A stretch of 64,000 nt of DNA, taken from Stropharia rugosoannulata. Its lineage: Eukaryota; Basidiomycota; Agaricomycetes; Agaricales; Strophariaceae. The notes under the pieces were generated by a model, which saw only the letters and a program-made list of their open reading frames with translations, ran no database searches and was not told the DNA's origin. Position numbers and translations under genes: made by a program. The stretch is from positions 744,001 to 808,000 of the forward strand of contig JANCIK010000007.1 in NCBI GenBank assembly GCA_028532985.1, read 5' to 3'. Each line of letters opens with the position of its first letter. Position 1 is the stretch's first letter. Shown piece by piece: positions 11,289 through 21,639 of the stretch.

Positions 11289-13600
11289 TTACAGTTTGTA
11301 TCCATATACTGCAGCCGCTTTGGCATCAAGACCGTGGGCAGCCTGCCTTGCTAAAGAGAGCTGAGGTAACAAGTGCCCATATGTATGAGAGACCCACTGC
11401 GTAACAGAAATAAATGAGTTCGGGTTAGAGAAGATTACGGATGGGGGGAAATTACCGTGCAAACCAATGGCCTAGTATCACGAGGATCGATGATCTCTTC
11501 TACTCCAAATTTATGTGCTGTCTTTAGTGGGCTACGCACATCTTCAAATTTTTCAAGAAGACCTTTCATAAGCTTGTCCTTTTCCTCCGGAGAGGCTACG
11601 GAGTCAAGCTGACGTTTATAAGCGGCTTCAATACCTCCCTCGAGGGGAAGGCTACCCCAGTCTCCAGACGGCCTGCAGATAATATGGTGTATGAGAATCG
11701 ATTATGAAGACCCAATAATGTTGAGATACATACCAAGCGACGCGCGCTCCTAGTCCATCTTCAGGGTCTGCGAATGCACCTCCTGCTACACCAAAGGCTC
11801 GGCGAAGGACAACGGTATAGATGGGGATAGTTGCGAGGTACAGAGCAGCCAGGGCAGCAGCGCCATGGCGGATAGTCGCAGTGCGCTCGGCAATAGATCC
11901 TGAGGAATGTATCAGCGTCAAGACTTCCCTTGAAAGAAGGGAAAACATACCAACTGCAAAGCCCGGTTGATCGACGAGATTAATAATCGGGAGTCTGTTA
12001 CAAGTGATGAGAAGGGGATAGTGTCGGTCAAACAACTTGTCGGAAAGCCGTTGTACTCTTACCCAAAATGATTGCACAACCTCAAAAATTTCTCGGCCTT
12101 CTGACTTCCAAGAGCATCAATTGCGCCTATGGAAACGAGAGTTTGTTTTCATGATGTTACTTTAATGGATCAAGGGATTACTGACCTCCATTGACTGTAC
12201 AGTCACTGGTGAGTATCCCGACTGGGCTACCTGCAAACCTCGCAAATCCCGTCACAATATTTCTACCCCACGTATACCCTATTTCAAAGAAGGACGATGC
12301 ATTCGAATACGGACTACCGTCTCGATCAACAAGTAGGTCGATAAGTTTGCGTATATCATATGGTCTTGCCCTCCTTCTCGGGATGATATGGAGCAGTTCT
12401 TCTTCTTTACGGGATACAGAATCTGCCGAGTGGTTTGAAGGGGGAAGTTTGAATATAGAAGATGGTAAATATGATAGAAATGTCACAATTTGAAGGAATG
12501 CATCCAACTCGGATGTTGCTACATTGTCGACAGTCCCGTTTGTTGCGTGGATTTCCCAGCCACCAAGAGCTTCTTTGGAAAGATCTTCGAATGTTGCCTG
12601 CTTCACGACAGGAGGACCCGCTGCAAAAAGTTGACTGAGGCCTTTTACCATGACACTGGCAAACGCAAACATTAACCAAGTATCGGAATGTACAAGCTGA
12701 TATGACTTACCTGAAGTGACTGAGAGCTGTTTTAGCGGCTGCCAGACCTACGACGGGTCCCAGCAAGGCAGATACGACTGGCACCACAGCAAGAGCATCC
12801 ATGCTACGACCGAGCCCTGCTAGACCAGGTATGTATGTAGCTCCCATGGTAAGATCTGAATGTGTTGTGTCAATAAAATTATTTTACTCGATGTTCAGTA
12901 CCATACAGGTTGCCACACTCCCGCCGCCGCTTGAACCATCTAAAAGCCTAATCTAATCACTAAGATGAGTGCATTCATCGAGGCGTTTGCCACTGCTTAC
13001 AAGCGGAACCCTTGCCCTCATCGCTAGGTTCTGAGGATATGGTTTAGTTACAATTATTGTACAGAAGAATTAAATCTGAAATACCTCGCCGTAGGGTGCT
13101 TTCATCGCAATACCGCCGTCTGCATGTCCACCTCGCACACTGAAGTCGTCTGCTGTGATAAAAACTCTGCGCCCTCCAATTGCACCCCATCCCGTCACGG
13201 AGTTGCTGTCGTAATACAGGTAACAATGAGTTTGTTTTCCTCAAAGAATAATGTAAATATTATTCACGCGGGGATAAAGCCTGTTAGATTGCCACTCTCG
13301 TCCGTTACAGGTTTGCCAGTGATAGAGCCGACTTCCATGAAAGAGCCAGAGTCCAGCAGTGCATTTATCCGCTCACGAACCCAGAGTTTGCTGTTCTGTT
13401 TCTGTCGAACATATCCAGGATCCTTAAGGTTTGGAGTTCGAATGAGACGCTGCTGAGCCTGTATTTCGTGCAAAGATTGCTTTATACATTTTCAGTGTTA
13501 GTCAATGGAGTAAATCACTCGTATACACACGATATACACGTACCTCCCAACTGGAATTGTCATTTTTTGGTACTTTTGGGAAGTGTGAGTCAGAAGGCAT
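11289..13600 (-). CDS. Acyl-CoA carboxylase beta (carboxyltransferase) subunit
   Basis: Transfers carboxyl from carboxybiotin to an acyl-CoA; partner of the alpha subunit encoded divergently next door. Starts MPSDSHFPKVPKND at 13600. First exons are 13544-13600, 13268-13479 and 13085-13205. Landmarks in order: KDPGYVRQKQNSKLWVRERI, NSVTGWGAIGGRRVFITADD with FSVRGGHADGG, then RLLDGSSGGGSVAT, TMGATYIPGLAGLG, NAIDALGSQKAEKF after an insertion-rich middle, LPIINLVDQPGFAVG, and a C-terminal AWPSGDWGSLPLEGG. The CoA and carboxybiotin oxyanion Gly-rich loops are present. No mitochondrial presequence is visible, so a cytosolic location is inferred. The PSGDWGSLPLEGG segment replaces the MGAEGA-like sequence usual in PCC/MCC beta subunits, suggesting another acyl-CoA carboxylase branch. 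Around ten exons; those near 11,700-12,100 are approximate. Substrate unknown. Confidence 0.85.
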
Positions 13601-13881
13601 TACTGTGACAGAACCTCGCGCAGTATGTCGTCCGTTAGTCAACTTGTTGCATCAAAGAGGCCAGCCTGCGTCGGGTTCCTTGAAGCGTTAGCTCAGTTAA
13701 GAGAGCGTTCGGGAGCTGATCGTGCTTCAATGTTATTCTAAGCTTAGCGTTTACCATCGGCTTCGACAGTTACCGGAAATGACCCCATGATTATTCCTCA
13801 CTTGTCCCACCATTGAAGGATAAGCGAGAAACCAGGTTGAGTTTTCGATTGCTGCAGACATAGCTAGAGGATCGCCAACGG
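13601..13881. promoter_or_regulatory. Shared divergent promoter of the carboxylase pair
   Basis: 281 bp separate the two start codons, which point away from each other. Because the two products are subunits of one enzyme, a bidirectional promoter giving balanced expression is a fair inference. No canonical TATA box or factor site was identified. Confidence 0.55.
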
Positions 13882-16204
13882 ATGTCGAGCATGGAGAAAT
13901 TGCTTGTAGCTAATCGTGGTGAAAGTGAGTGACAGAAACGCTTAGCCGCGCCCCGGACGCGTCTTGATCCACAACCACCACCATAGTTGCAATCCGTATT
14001 CTACGATCCGCTAACGAACTTGGGTGGAACACTGTCGCCATATACACTGACACGGACAATGCGCACACTACCTTCGCGAAAGAAGCCGTCAGGCTTGATA
14101 GCGTTGAGGATTTCATGAATGCCGAGGTCATTGCAAGAATAGCAGCCAGGTCGGTCTCTTATAAATTCTGGATCACTCTTGGTCGCTGAATCCTTTAACC
14201 AGGGAAAATTGCACACATGTACATCCGGGCTATGGATTTCTGAGCGAGAGCCCAAGGCTTGCCCTTGAATTGGCGAAAGTTGGAACTATCGTCTTCGTTG
14301 GCCCTTCTACTGAAACTCTTCGCATTTCGTCTGATAAGATGCTTTCGCGAGATCTGGCTATGTCACTTGGTATACCAATTGCACCGGGCACGCGGGTCAA
14401 GTCTACGTCTGATATTAACGCGTTTGCCCAAACTGTGGGTTATCCTGTGATTCTCAAGGCCCTTGACGGAGGTGGTGGACGTGGTATACGAGTGGTCGAA
14501 TCCAGTGCACATTTGAATGAAGCATACAAGAGGTCGACACCCATATTCATGAACTTGTATATTTTCTCTAACATCTGTGGCCCAGGTCGTTAGGAGAGAG
14601 TCCTTCGAAACAGATATTTGTTGAAAGGGCATTGACCGGTTCTGCCTGGAAACATATTGAAGTCCAAATCATCGGTGACGGTATGCAAGTTAGCCATCTT
14701 TGGGAAAGGGACTGTAGTGTTCAACGCAGGCGAGCTTGATCTGTATCGGGTCAAGAATTGACAACTGATCGAGCGCATACATTAGGTTCCAAAAAATAAT
14801 CGAGGTGGCTACTCATCCCAAACCTCTCGGAATATACTCTTAATAATCCATTCTACTTACATTAGATGGCACCTTCATTACTACCTCGACAGACAATAGA
14901 ACCCCTCATAGAAGCTTCGTTAAAACTGGCGACTCGCCTTTGTTATAAAGGCCTAGGAACCTTTGAATATTTATTCAATGCCGCATCCGGTGATTGGGTC
15001 TTCCTAGAAATTAATCCTAGGGTGCAGGTGGAGCACACCATAACGGGTACTTTCTTTTATAATACACCTTCAAGTTTTAGGCTAACTATATGCGATTACA
15101 GAAGAGATATGTGATATTGACCTTATTCGAGCTCAACTCCTTTTGTTTACTCGCAGCGTAACTTTGTCCGCTCTGGGTTTGGCTCTACCACCATCAGTAC
15201 CTCAATCATTTGCAATTCAATTACGTCTGACGGCCGAGGATCCAACCCGTGCCTTCCAGTTATGTCCTGGCCCTATCAAGGCTTTCGACAGGGCTTGGCC
15301 CACTAGTCGAGGCGTACGCGTTGATAGCTGGCTTGAAGAAGGGCCTTATGGCTCTGATCGGCTGACTCAATGGGTTGTTGGTACCGACTTTGACTCCCTC
15401 CTGGCGAAGGTCATTGTTCGAGGCCGCACTGTAGAAGAGGCAACCCAAAAAGCTCGTAGAGCGCTCATTGAAATTGTCGTGGGCAACGGCACGATTAAGA
15501 CAAACAAGGCAGTTCTCGCGGGTGTAATGGACCACAGGGACTGGATGTCGAATAATATCGACACCTTTTGGTTGGAACGTAACCTTACTGATGTTCTTAA
15601 GCTCGGAGAAATAGTCATCGGAGGATCCCACAAGAATCATATCACCCAGCGTCCTATTAGGCAAGACTCAACTACCTCTCTTTCTACTGGGGGCTCTGTA
15701 CACCTTCAACCTGGAACATTTTTCAATCTTGCTATCTCCGCTGCTGGGGCCTCACCCGACTCTGTACAGAGCTCACAGACCAAACACAGTCTCACCTTGA
15801 AATTAATAAAGCACAACGCCTTCCCAGTATCGCTGTCAGGTGTTATTGAGACATCGTTGTCTCCCGAACCACTGGAGTTTTCTCTCTCTCAATCGACTTC
15901 AGTAGCCATCTCTTCCGGCTCGTTTGAACTGGCAAATCCGAACGACAGCTCCCATGTTCCTGCTCCTATGGCTGGCAAGATTATTGAACTCCACCCAGCA
16001 TTGTCGGATCCCGGTAAACAAATCCCAGTCACCAAGGGGGACGTCCTCATTGTTCTCAGTGTTATGAAAATGGAGAACGTTGTGCTGGCCCCCACTGATG
16101 GTGTTGTTGTTCGGCTTGGGAAAGGAGTCAGTGTGGGTGCTATCATTGGGGATGGGATGTTAGTCTGTGTCCTTAAGGGGGCAGTAATCCCGAGTCGCCT
16201 GTAA
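13882..16204 (+). CDS. Acyl-CoA carboxylase alpha subunit (biotin carboxylase + biotin carrier)
   Basis: ATP-dependent biotin carboxylase fused to its carrier domain. Exons 13882-13924, 13987-14149, 14203-14532, 14586-14729, 14786-14804, 14866-15046 and 15102-16204 sum to 660 residues. N-terminus MSSMEKLLVANRGEIAIRI begins directly with the biotin-carboxylase fold, leaving no room for a targeting peptide. Motifs: HVHPGYGFLSES, the ATP-grasp Gly loop KALDGGGGRGIRVV, HLWERDCSVQRR, EINPRVQVEH with catalytic Glu/Asn/Arg, and FAIQLRLTAEDP. The C-terminal carrier domain (APMAGKIIELHP to the end) has biotinyl-lysine in VMKMENV. The intron at 14730-14785 must use a GC donor. Domain order matches MCC/PCC alpha subunits, but with the distinctive beta partner the acyl substrate is undetermined. 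ATG 13891 is an alternative start three codons downstream. Confidence 0.9.
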
Positions 16205-17478
16205 CCTGCAATCCAATCTCCATACCTTAATCGCTCTAACTTCAGGTATGATGTTACAAGAGTGTACTGTGTGTAGATGTACGGCCCGTAGAACGAATCC
16301 CTAGGCTCGGGGAAAAGGAAGACCAGGAGTTAACACAGGACATTCTCTCTAGTGAGCTACCTTGCATTTTGCCATCGTAGTCTTCATCGAACGATCATTT
16401 GCAAAGTTTTGCCGAATGTTTCAAGTCAGGAAAGACAGCAAGATAGAGCCGGATGTTTGTCTTCGTCGTCGGCATGGGTGACTGTAGATGCGCGCTGGAG
16501 GTCATTTGCCCGTATGCTACTTATAAATGAAAGGCTGGCGGAAATGGCGCCAACTTGATGATCGCCGCGTCGATACCACTGTTCTTGTTAAGGCTTCCTC
16601 TTGAAACAATCCCCCGACAAGTTTCCGGGACCGTCCCATTCAAAGCGAGCCGCTACACGGAAGTTGATTAATTGGAAAGGAACTTAAGCAACGTATTCAT
16701 TCACTGCATTCGCATCTTGCAAGCAATGCCACGCAAAGCCAAAGCAACGACAAAGGCCGAGCCAAACAGAGAATCCCGAATTTCAAGGCTTAAATTTAAC
16801 CAACAACATAGGCCGTATCGCATTCCTTACAACGCATATAACCATGCTGTTTCGACTGTTTTATTCCATCTGTATCTGTTCTGTTCGACTGATTAAAACG
16901 GTATTGAATACGATCAGAGGATCGATGACGAACTCAACCATCCCTGTTCTAGGACGGGCACGACTTCTGCTACGCTCTTCAAGTAATAGATACTCTCTGT
17001 TGTGGACTCATCGATAATCATTCGTGGACGTCAACGAAATTGGAAGATCTTGTCAATCTTAGTCTATCCTCTTTCTAGAGCGCGGCTTATACACTACAAT
17101 GGAAGACTACTCATAGATCCGGATCACTCCTATCGTACATGAAAGTCTGTCTTCACTTCGTCTTCAGCAAACGTTTCTGGGAATTCCATAAATATGCACA
17201 TCATTCGGTCTAAATCTGTCAACCACTACTGCTAGAACTTCGGAATGAGTTTATGGAAAATCTGGCGTCTGTATGTATGCATCGCCTCAGGCAATATCTG
17301 CAATCGCGCCTTTCATCCGACAAGTTTGCACATGTATCCACGACTTCATTTCCGCATCTTCGGCTGTCTGCTCTGTAGCTTACGACGTGTATAGGCATGC
17401 TTTGCTGGCAAAATCACCGCAGCTCCTGCGCTATTTGTTGTTGCTTCAGCAGCTCAGTTAGGACCAGGGCAGCTGGGG
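16205..17478. other. Intergenic, 1.3 kb
   Basis: 3' flank of the carboxylase alpha gene followed by the upstream region of the small TATA-driven gene. Only short frames without domains or splice pairs were seen on either strand. Confidence 0.4.
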
Positions 17479-17486
17479 TATAAAAG
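17479..17486 (+). promoter_or_regulatory. TATA box of the small Lys/Ala-rich gene
   Basis: TATAAAAG is a strong match to the core promoter element and lies 135 nt upstream of the start codon. A 54-nt intron (17552-17605) sits in the leader between them. A consensus TATA plus leader intron is typical of highly or conditionally expressed fungal genes. Confidence 0.65.
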
Positions 17487-17613
17487 AACGCTCGAGTTCA
17501 CATTATCCACTCAACATCTTCAGTACACTTTCTCAACTACCTTAAGCAAAGGTGCGCATTTCCTCTATGTTCATGCACCAGTCACTTATACTGACCGCTT
17601 TGCAGAATTCTCA

Positions 17614-17828
17614 ATGGCCGGAAAAAACCCAACCAAGACTGCCGGTGGTGCTGTATGTTTTATGGGATAATCCATTGTAAGAGAGATCTCAAAGAATTTT
17701 CGTAGGCCAAGGCGACCCCCCCTCCCAAGAAGGCCCCGGCCACCCCCACCCCCGCACCAGCTGCAAAGACTGAGGCTAAGGCCACCCCCGCCGCAAAGGC
17801 ACCCAAGGCACCCAAGAAGGCCAACTAA
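17614..17828 (+). CDS. 53-residue Lys/Ala/Pro-rich protein, histone H1 tail-like
   Basis: Two exons, 17614-17652 and 17706-17828, join in phase 0. The product starts MAGKNPTKTAGGA and continues with AKATPPPKKAPATPTPAPAA, then Lys/Ala/Pro repeats ending APKAPKKAN. There is no globular H1 domain, signal peptide or hydrophobic segment. Composition is that of the C-terminal tail of linker histone H1 or of small basic nucleic-acid-binding proteins. A consensus TATA box and a leader intron support a genuinely expressed gene. It is too short to be a truncated H1 with its winged helix. Nucleic-acid or chromatin association is inference from charge only. Confidence 0.65.
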
Positions 17829-18706
17829 TTCCCTAATTTCGCCTTCAAACGGTGGCTGGAGATTTAGAATAGGATACCTGGAATGACACGCTTGTGAATA
17901 ATGTACCACGGACTGCAAATAGAGCATGATGGCGACCTAGGGTGGAATATCTTCACGTAGAATGCCTTAGCTTTTGTTTCTGTGACTCGTTCAATGAAGC
18001 AAATTCATGCTATTTGCTCGCTTCTCTACATTTCCTCTAACTTTCCCAACGAGAACTTCTGGAGTTTTTGTTAATAAACAGCCATAGTACAAGGTATCTT
18101 ACACTGCTTTCAAAGTTGCTAACTTATTCTGGCAGAACTGCTATAAGCTGAATCCTGCGATAGACTCAATCTCGACGTTAGGCAGGCTCATGGGTTGACA
18201 TCATAGAATATTACTAAATATCCATTGATGCATATAATGATTCATACTGTTTTCAATCCTGCACATATGGTACTGGAGTTTTCACATCTCACATTGTTTC
18301 CCCTGAATTACCTGGCATTTGCTAGTTAGTCGAATTGGTTGTACTACTAGGTGTCGAGCATCGCCCAGCCAAAGCTGAGCTAAGCGTCGGAGTAATTGAT
18401 GTGCCACGTAATCAAGCCAAACAAGTAAAAGCAAGCAAACCCTGAAAACTGCCATCGATTGCCCTCTCTTCTTGTCCAGTTGTCATTTTTCATGAACCTT
18501 TGTCGAATTTTTGGGAGTCATTTCTATGTCTCTGCGTATAAATGGGAACAGTGATTGGATTGTGAGTGCTCTTCTTCCCTTACCTCCATCTTTTATGATG
18601 ATTTCATGTCAAATGAAATTCGAGCGAACGCCGTTTCCTAAGGAAATGTTGCGCAATGTGCATTTAGAATAATCCTAGTTATACTGAACTTCCTTTCTAT
18701 ATTCTT
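17829..18706. other. Intergenic, AT-rich
   Basis: 3' flank of the small basic-protein gene and AT-rich sequence. A possible tiny exon at 18524-18559 (MSLRINGNSDWI, followed by GTGAGT) precedes the hydrophobic stretch at 18707 but was not joined convincingly. Confidence 0.3.
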
Positions 18707-18913
18707 ATGAATGTGTTTATTAATTCAGGCGTACTAATCATTCTTGATCTTTTTCTGCCAGGCTTCATCGTCGGATTGCCCGTGTTTCGTATCTTATGTA
18801 TCGTCTATAGTATAATATCTTTATGCAACGTCGCCTATGTTATCATCCGATATTCCCAAATCATGGTCAATCCAGACCCGCAGTCTCCTGGCGCGTCCTG
18901 TGCGACGACGTGA
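18707..18913 (+). other. Hydrophobic open stretch, possible membrane-protein exon
   Basis: A 68-codon frame rich in Ile/Leu/Val/Phe, including VLIILDLFLPGFIVGLPVFR and an Ile/Ser/Leu stretch, that could form two membrane segments. It is preceded by an acceptor-like TTCAG at 18725-18729. No family recognised; it could be a lone exon, a relic, or chance in AT-rich DNA. Confidence 0.2.
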
Positions 18914-19270
18914 ACAAACGCAAGATATGTTTCTCATACACGCAAACCAAACTTGGTGTCCGTGCCTTGCAATATCAAGTCCGAACATAACAACGCTAGT
19001 GCGGTTTGTTACTATGCTCGTCCAAGGTTTGACATGCGTAAGTGAGCTACGCCATTTACGAGATATTAGCTCTCGGATCGCTATGCGACATGTTGAAATT
19101 CTACGTCTGCAAAGTACATGCATACAGCCTCTATGTGATCAAGCTGCTTTGGGAAGGTGATTTGGCATTGGTAGTCCTTTTATCCTGAGTTCGTGAGCAA
19201 TCACATCCTTAATGATATAGCGCCTTGAAGTACTCGAGTACAACACACTTGAATTCAGCAGAATGAGATA

Positions 19271-19657
19271 CTATCTCTCTCGGGCCACGGGAAAGTCCTT
19301 GATGCTGAGGTTGACCTCGTTTCCATTCCAGTCCCGATGATCCGTTTGCTCCTGAAATATTTCAGCAGCGAAGAAACTCGACCAAACTGCTACATAGATG
19401 AATTTATGTACCAACCGCATAAGGATGAAGTATTTCCTCCATTCGGATGAGTGCAACATAAGGTTGGAATCTGGATAGCGAATTTGACAGGCGCGGCCGG
19501 ACAAATCTACCACAGTGAAATGGACCATTAATGGAAGTCCGGACTCCGGGCGCCATGACCACAACGAGGCCACGACTTTTAGTTGTATCAGGTTGTATCC
19601 AGCCTCAATACAGTCCGCCTGCTGTTTCTGGACCGGTGCGCGTGTCGACAACGTCAT
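19271..19657 (-). CDS. Small hypothetical protein, two exons
   Basis: Not recognised. From ATG 19657 (MTLSTRAPVQKQQADCIEAG) the frame contains VASLWSWRPESGLPLMVHFT and continues to RKYFILMRL. A GTACAT...TTTCAG intron of about 60 nt, in phase 0, then leads to EQTDHRDWNGNEVNLSIKDF and stop. Splicing removes a hydrophobic stretch and gives a soluble protein of about 109 residues. The coding-like composition and matching intron phase are the support. The gene would be convergent with nothing and divergent from the neighbouring ADP-ribosylglycohydrolase gene, whose start is 172 nt away. Confidence 0.4.
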   Translation of the reverse strand: MTLSTRAPVQKQQADCIEAGYNLIQLKVVASLWSWRPESGLPLMVHFTVVDLSGRACQIRYPDSNLMLHSSEWRKYFILMRLVHKFIYVAVWSSFFAAEIFQEQTDHRDWNGNEVNLSIKDFPVARER

Positions 19658-19828
19658 TTCGGCATGAAGTCTACGCTGTAACTGATCTATTTAGAAATTT
19701 TATGCATGATCATCTCCACCAGGGATAATGCAATGTGAGCGAACAATCAATATATTTCGCGTCTTATGTATTTCCACCCCAACCTTATTTGAACATTCAA
19801 CACATCTCAGCCCCCATTTTGTCCCCGA

Positions 19829-21112
19829 ATGCACTTCGTGAAGAAACTAGGCAGAAGCAAGCGAGGGGACAGCGACCCCAATGGCCGCGCTCGTAGCAGT
19901 TCTGCTTCGCCCCACGGTACTTTGCTCTACAGACAGTATCCGACCCGCTCATCAGTAGCCACCAAGATTCACCTCGCTTTGACGAGCACAGCGATGGTCG
20001 ATGCACTCGGAGCTCCTGCAGAATTCCAGGGTCGATTTTCCTACCCTTTTCTCAATTCTATGCAACCCAATAATAACTTTAGAGTACCCGCCGGAGTATG
20101 GAAAGACGACACCTCTACGATGCTCTGCCTCGCCCGATCGATAGCGACCTACAAGGCCAATCCTAATTCATCGTATGTCGGGGGATTCAACGAAGCGCAC
20201 CAACTCGATCTGTACAGCCGCTGGCAAAGGGAGGGCTTCCTATCTGCTGTCGGACAGTGCGTTGGTATCGGCAGCACGACGGAGCGCGCGATTGCAATCT
20301 ATATGCGGCACCGCAATCACATCACGGAAGCGCTCGCGCTCATCCGCGGCGAGCTGAGCAAGGACTCACGCGCGGGGAACGGGAGCCTGGTGCGCGTGCT
20401 GCCGATCGGGCTGGCATACTGGCGCGACATCGACGAGGCGCGCGAGTATGCAAAGCGCAGCAGCCAGACGACGCACCCGGCTGCGCTATGCGGCGAGGCG
20501 TGCCAGTTGTGGACGTCGCTAATTACACTCGCGATGGAGAAGGCGACGCACACCAGCTGGCGTCCGGCAGACTCGGACGAGCCCCAGTTCTCCAAGCTCA
20601 ATCTGTTGGAGTATATCACCCGATATCCCTTCGAAAATCACGAGCTACTTGTGAGGCTTACGCTACCGTATGGTCTGCCGTCCCGCCCGGACGACCTCGA
20701 GGAGAGGGAAGCGTATTATGTTAAGTATCACCCGCTTCTGCGGCTTATAGCGACGACCCAAGCTCAGCCACCGAAAGATAAGAAGTTCCCGTACCAGATA
20801 CCCTCGGTGGAGAGTCTGCCGTCGTCGAAATACGTCTTGGACACACTTATTGCTGCGCTGTACTGCTTTTTTGCGACGAGAAACTTCGAAGAAGGTGCGC
20901 TCATGGCGGTGAACTTGGGCGATGATGCAGATACCGTTGGATCAGTCTACGCTGGACTGGCTGCGGTTTGGTATGCAGGGACAGAAGACGAAGCTAACGG
21001 AATATTCTGGACGAAACGTGTAACGGAATGGAACAAAGGTCTAGTATCTCCAGAAATAATAGGCCAAGTCGCAGAAGATCTGATAGGCTGGGAGGAGAGG
21101 CTGGCTGACTGA
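19829..21112 (+). CDS. ADP-ribosylglycohydrolase family protein
   Basis: Predicted hydrolase of the ARH/DraG fold, which removes ADP-ribose from proteins or small molecules using two metal ions. Single exon, 427 residues. After a basic Ser-rich leader (to about residue 45), the domain begins KIHLALTSTAMVDALGAPAE. The first metal-binding motif is GVWKDDTSTMLCLA. NGSLVRVLPIGL follows near residue 185, and the C-terminal metal motif is NLGDDADTVGSVYAGLAAVW. Both Asp-containing clusters expected in the family are intact, so it is probably active. It lacks introns although its neighbours are intron-dense, and codons across 20,250-20,600 are markedly GC-ending. That is compatible with acquisition or retroposition, but not proof. 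ATG 19829 is the first in-frame start. Confidence 0.9.
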   Translation: MHFVKKLGRSKRGDSDPNGRARSSSASPHGTLLYRQYPTRSSVATKIHLALTSTAMVDALGAPAEFQGRFSYPFLNSMQPNNNFRVPAGVWKDDTSTMLCLARSIATYKANPNSSYVGGFNEAHQLDLYSRWQREGFLSAVGQCVGIGSTTERAIAIYMRHRNHITEALALIRGELSKDSRAGNGSLVRVLPIGLAYWRDIDEAREYAKRSSQTTHPAALCGEACQLWTSLITLAMEKATHTSWRPADSDEPQFSKLNLLEYITRYPFENHELLVRLTLPYGLPSRPDDLEEREAYYVKYHPLLRLIATTQAQPPKDKKFPYQIPSVESLPSSKYVLDTLIAALYCFFATRNFEEGALMAVNLGDDADTVGSVYAGLAAVWYAGTEDEANGIFWTKRVTEWNKGLVSPEIIGQVAEDLIGWEERLAD

Positions 21113-21639
21113 TTCATATTGACCGACATGGGCAAACTGGAGGTACTACGGCGGTTGTTTCAAGGTTGTGGATTTCATTGTATAACATGTTGACAGGATA
21201 TTGGGGCAAGTTCTCTATGCGTTTGAATACAGTTACTATTCTTGATATACTACTGTAGTCTATAATCAATACACACATAATATTTAATAGTTATGTTGAA
21301 TGATCTTCAAGCTTTATGGGTCGTCTATGTGGGCGCCTATTTTGAACTTGTAGGAGATGAGCGTTACAGTCAACAACGTAAGATTTATAATAAAAAACCT
21401 CGGGCAGGCTTGCAGCTCAGTATTCGGTACATATTTCAAGAGTTTCTGATATTTATGGACAATGTACCTCTTGAGCAACTTCAACCGGAATATACTGTCG
21501 ATGTTGGGTTGAAGAGCGGATGAGTGCAACAACGGGCCGGCTTGCGTTCATTGCGGAAACTCCCGGGTGACAACTTTCAACGTCACGAAAAAGGTGGCCA
21601 CGGTCGTCTACTCCAGCTACTACCATTTCCAGCGCCATC
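21113..21639. other. Intergenic between the ARH and ATP synthase K genes
   Basis: AT-rich 3' flank then promoter sequence of the next gene. Short overlapping frames at 21293-21532 on both strands look non-coding. Confidence 0.4.

Noticed and set aside
13684..13735. tRNA-like sequence (GCGTTAGCTCAGTTAAGAGA)
   Set aside because: Resembles a D-arm/A-box, but no acceptor stem, anticodon arm or GGTTCRA T-loop follows at the right distance.
17586..17927. Minus-strand frame rich in Gly/Leu
   Set aside because: Antisense of the Lys/Ala/Pro-rich gene; composition is explained by complementing its GC-rich repeats, and it spans the spliced intron.
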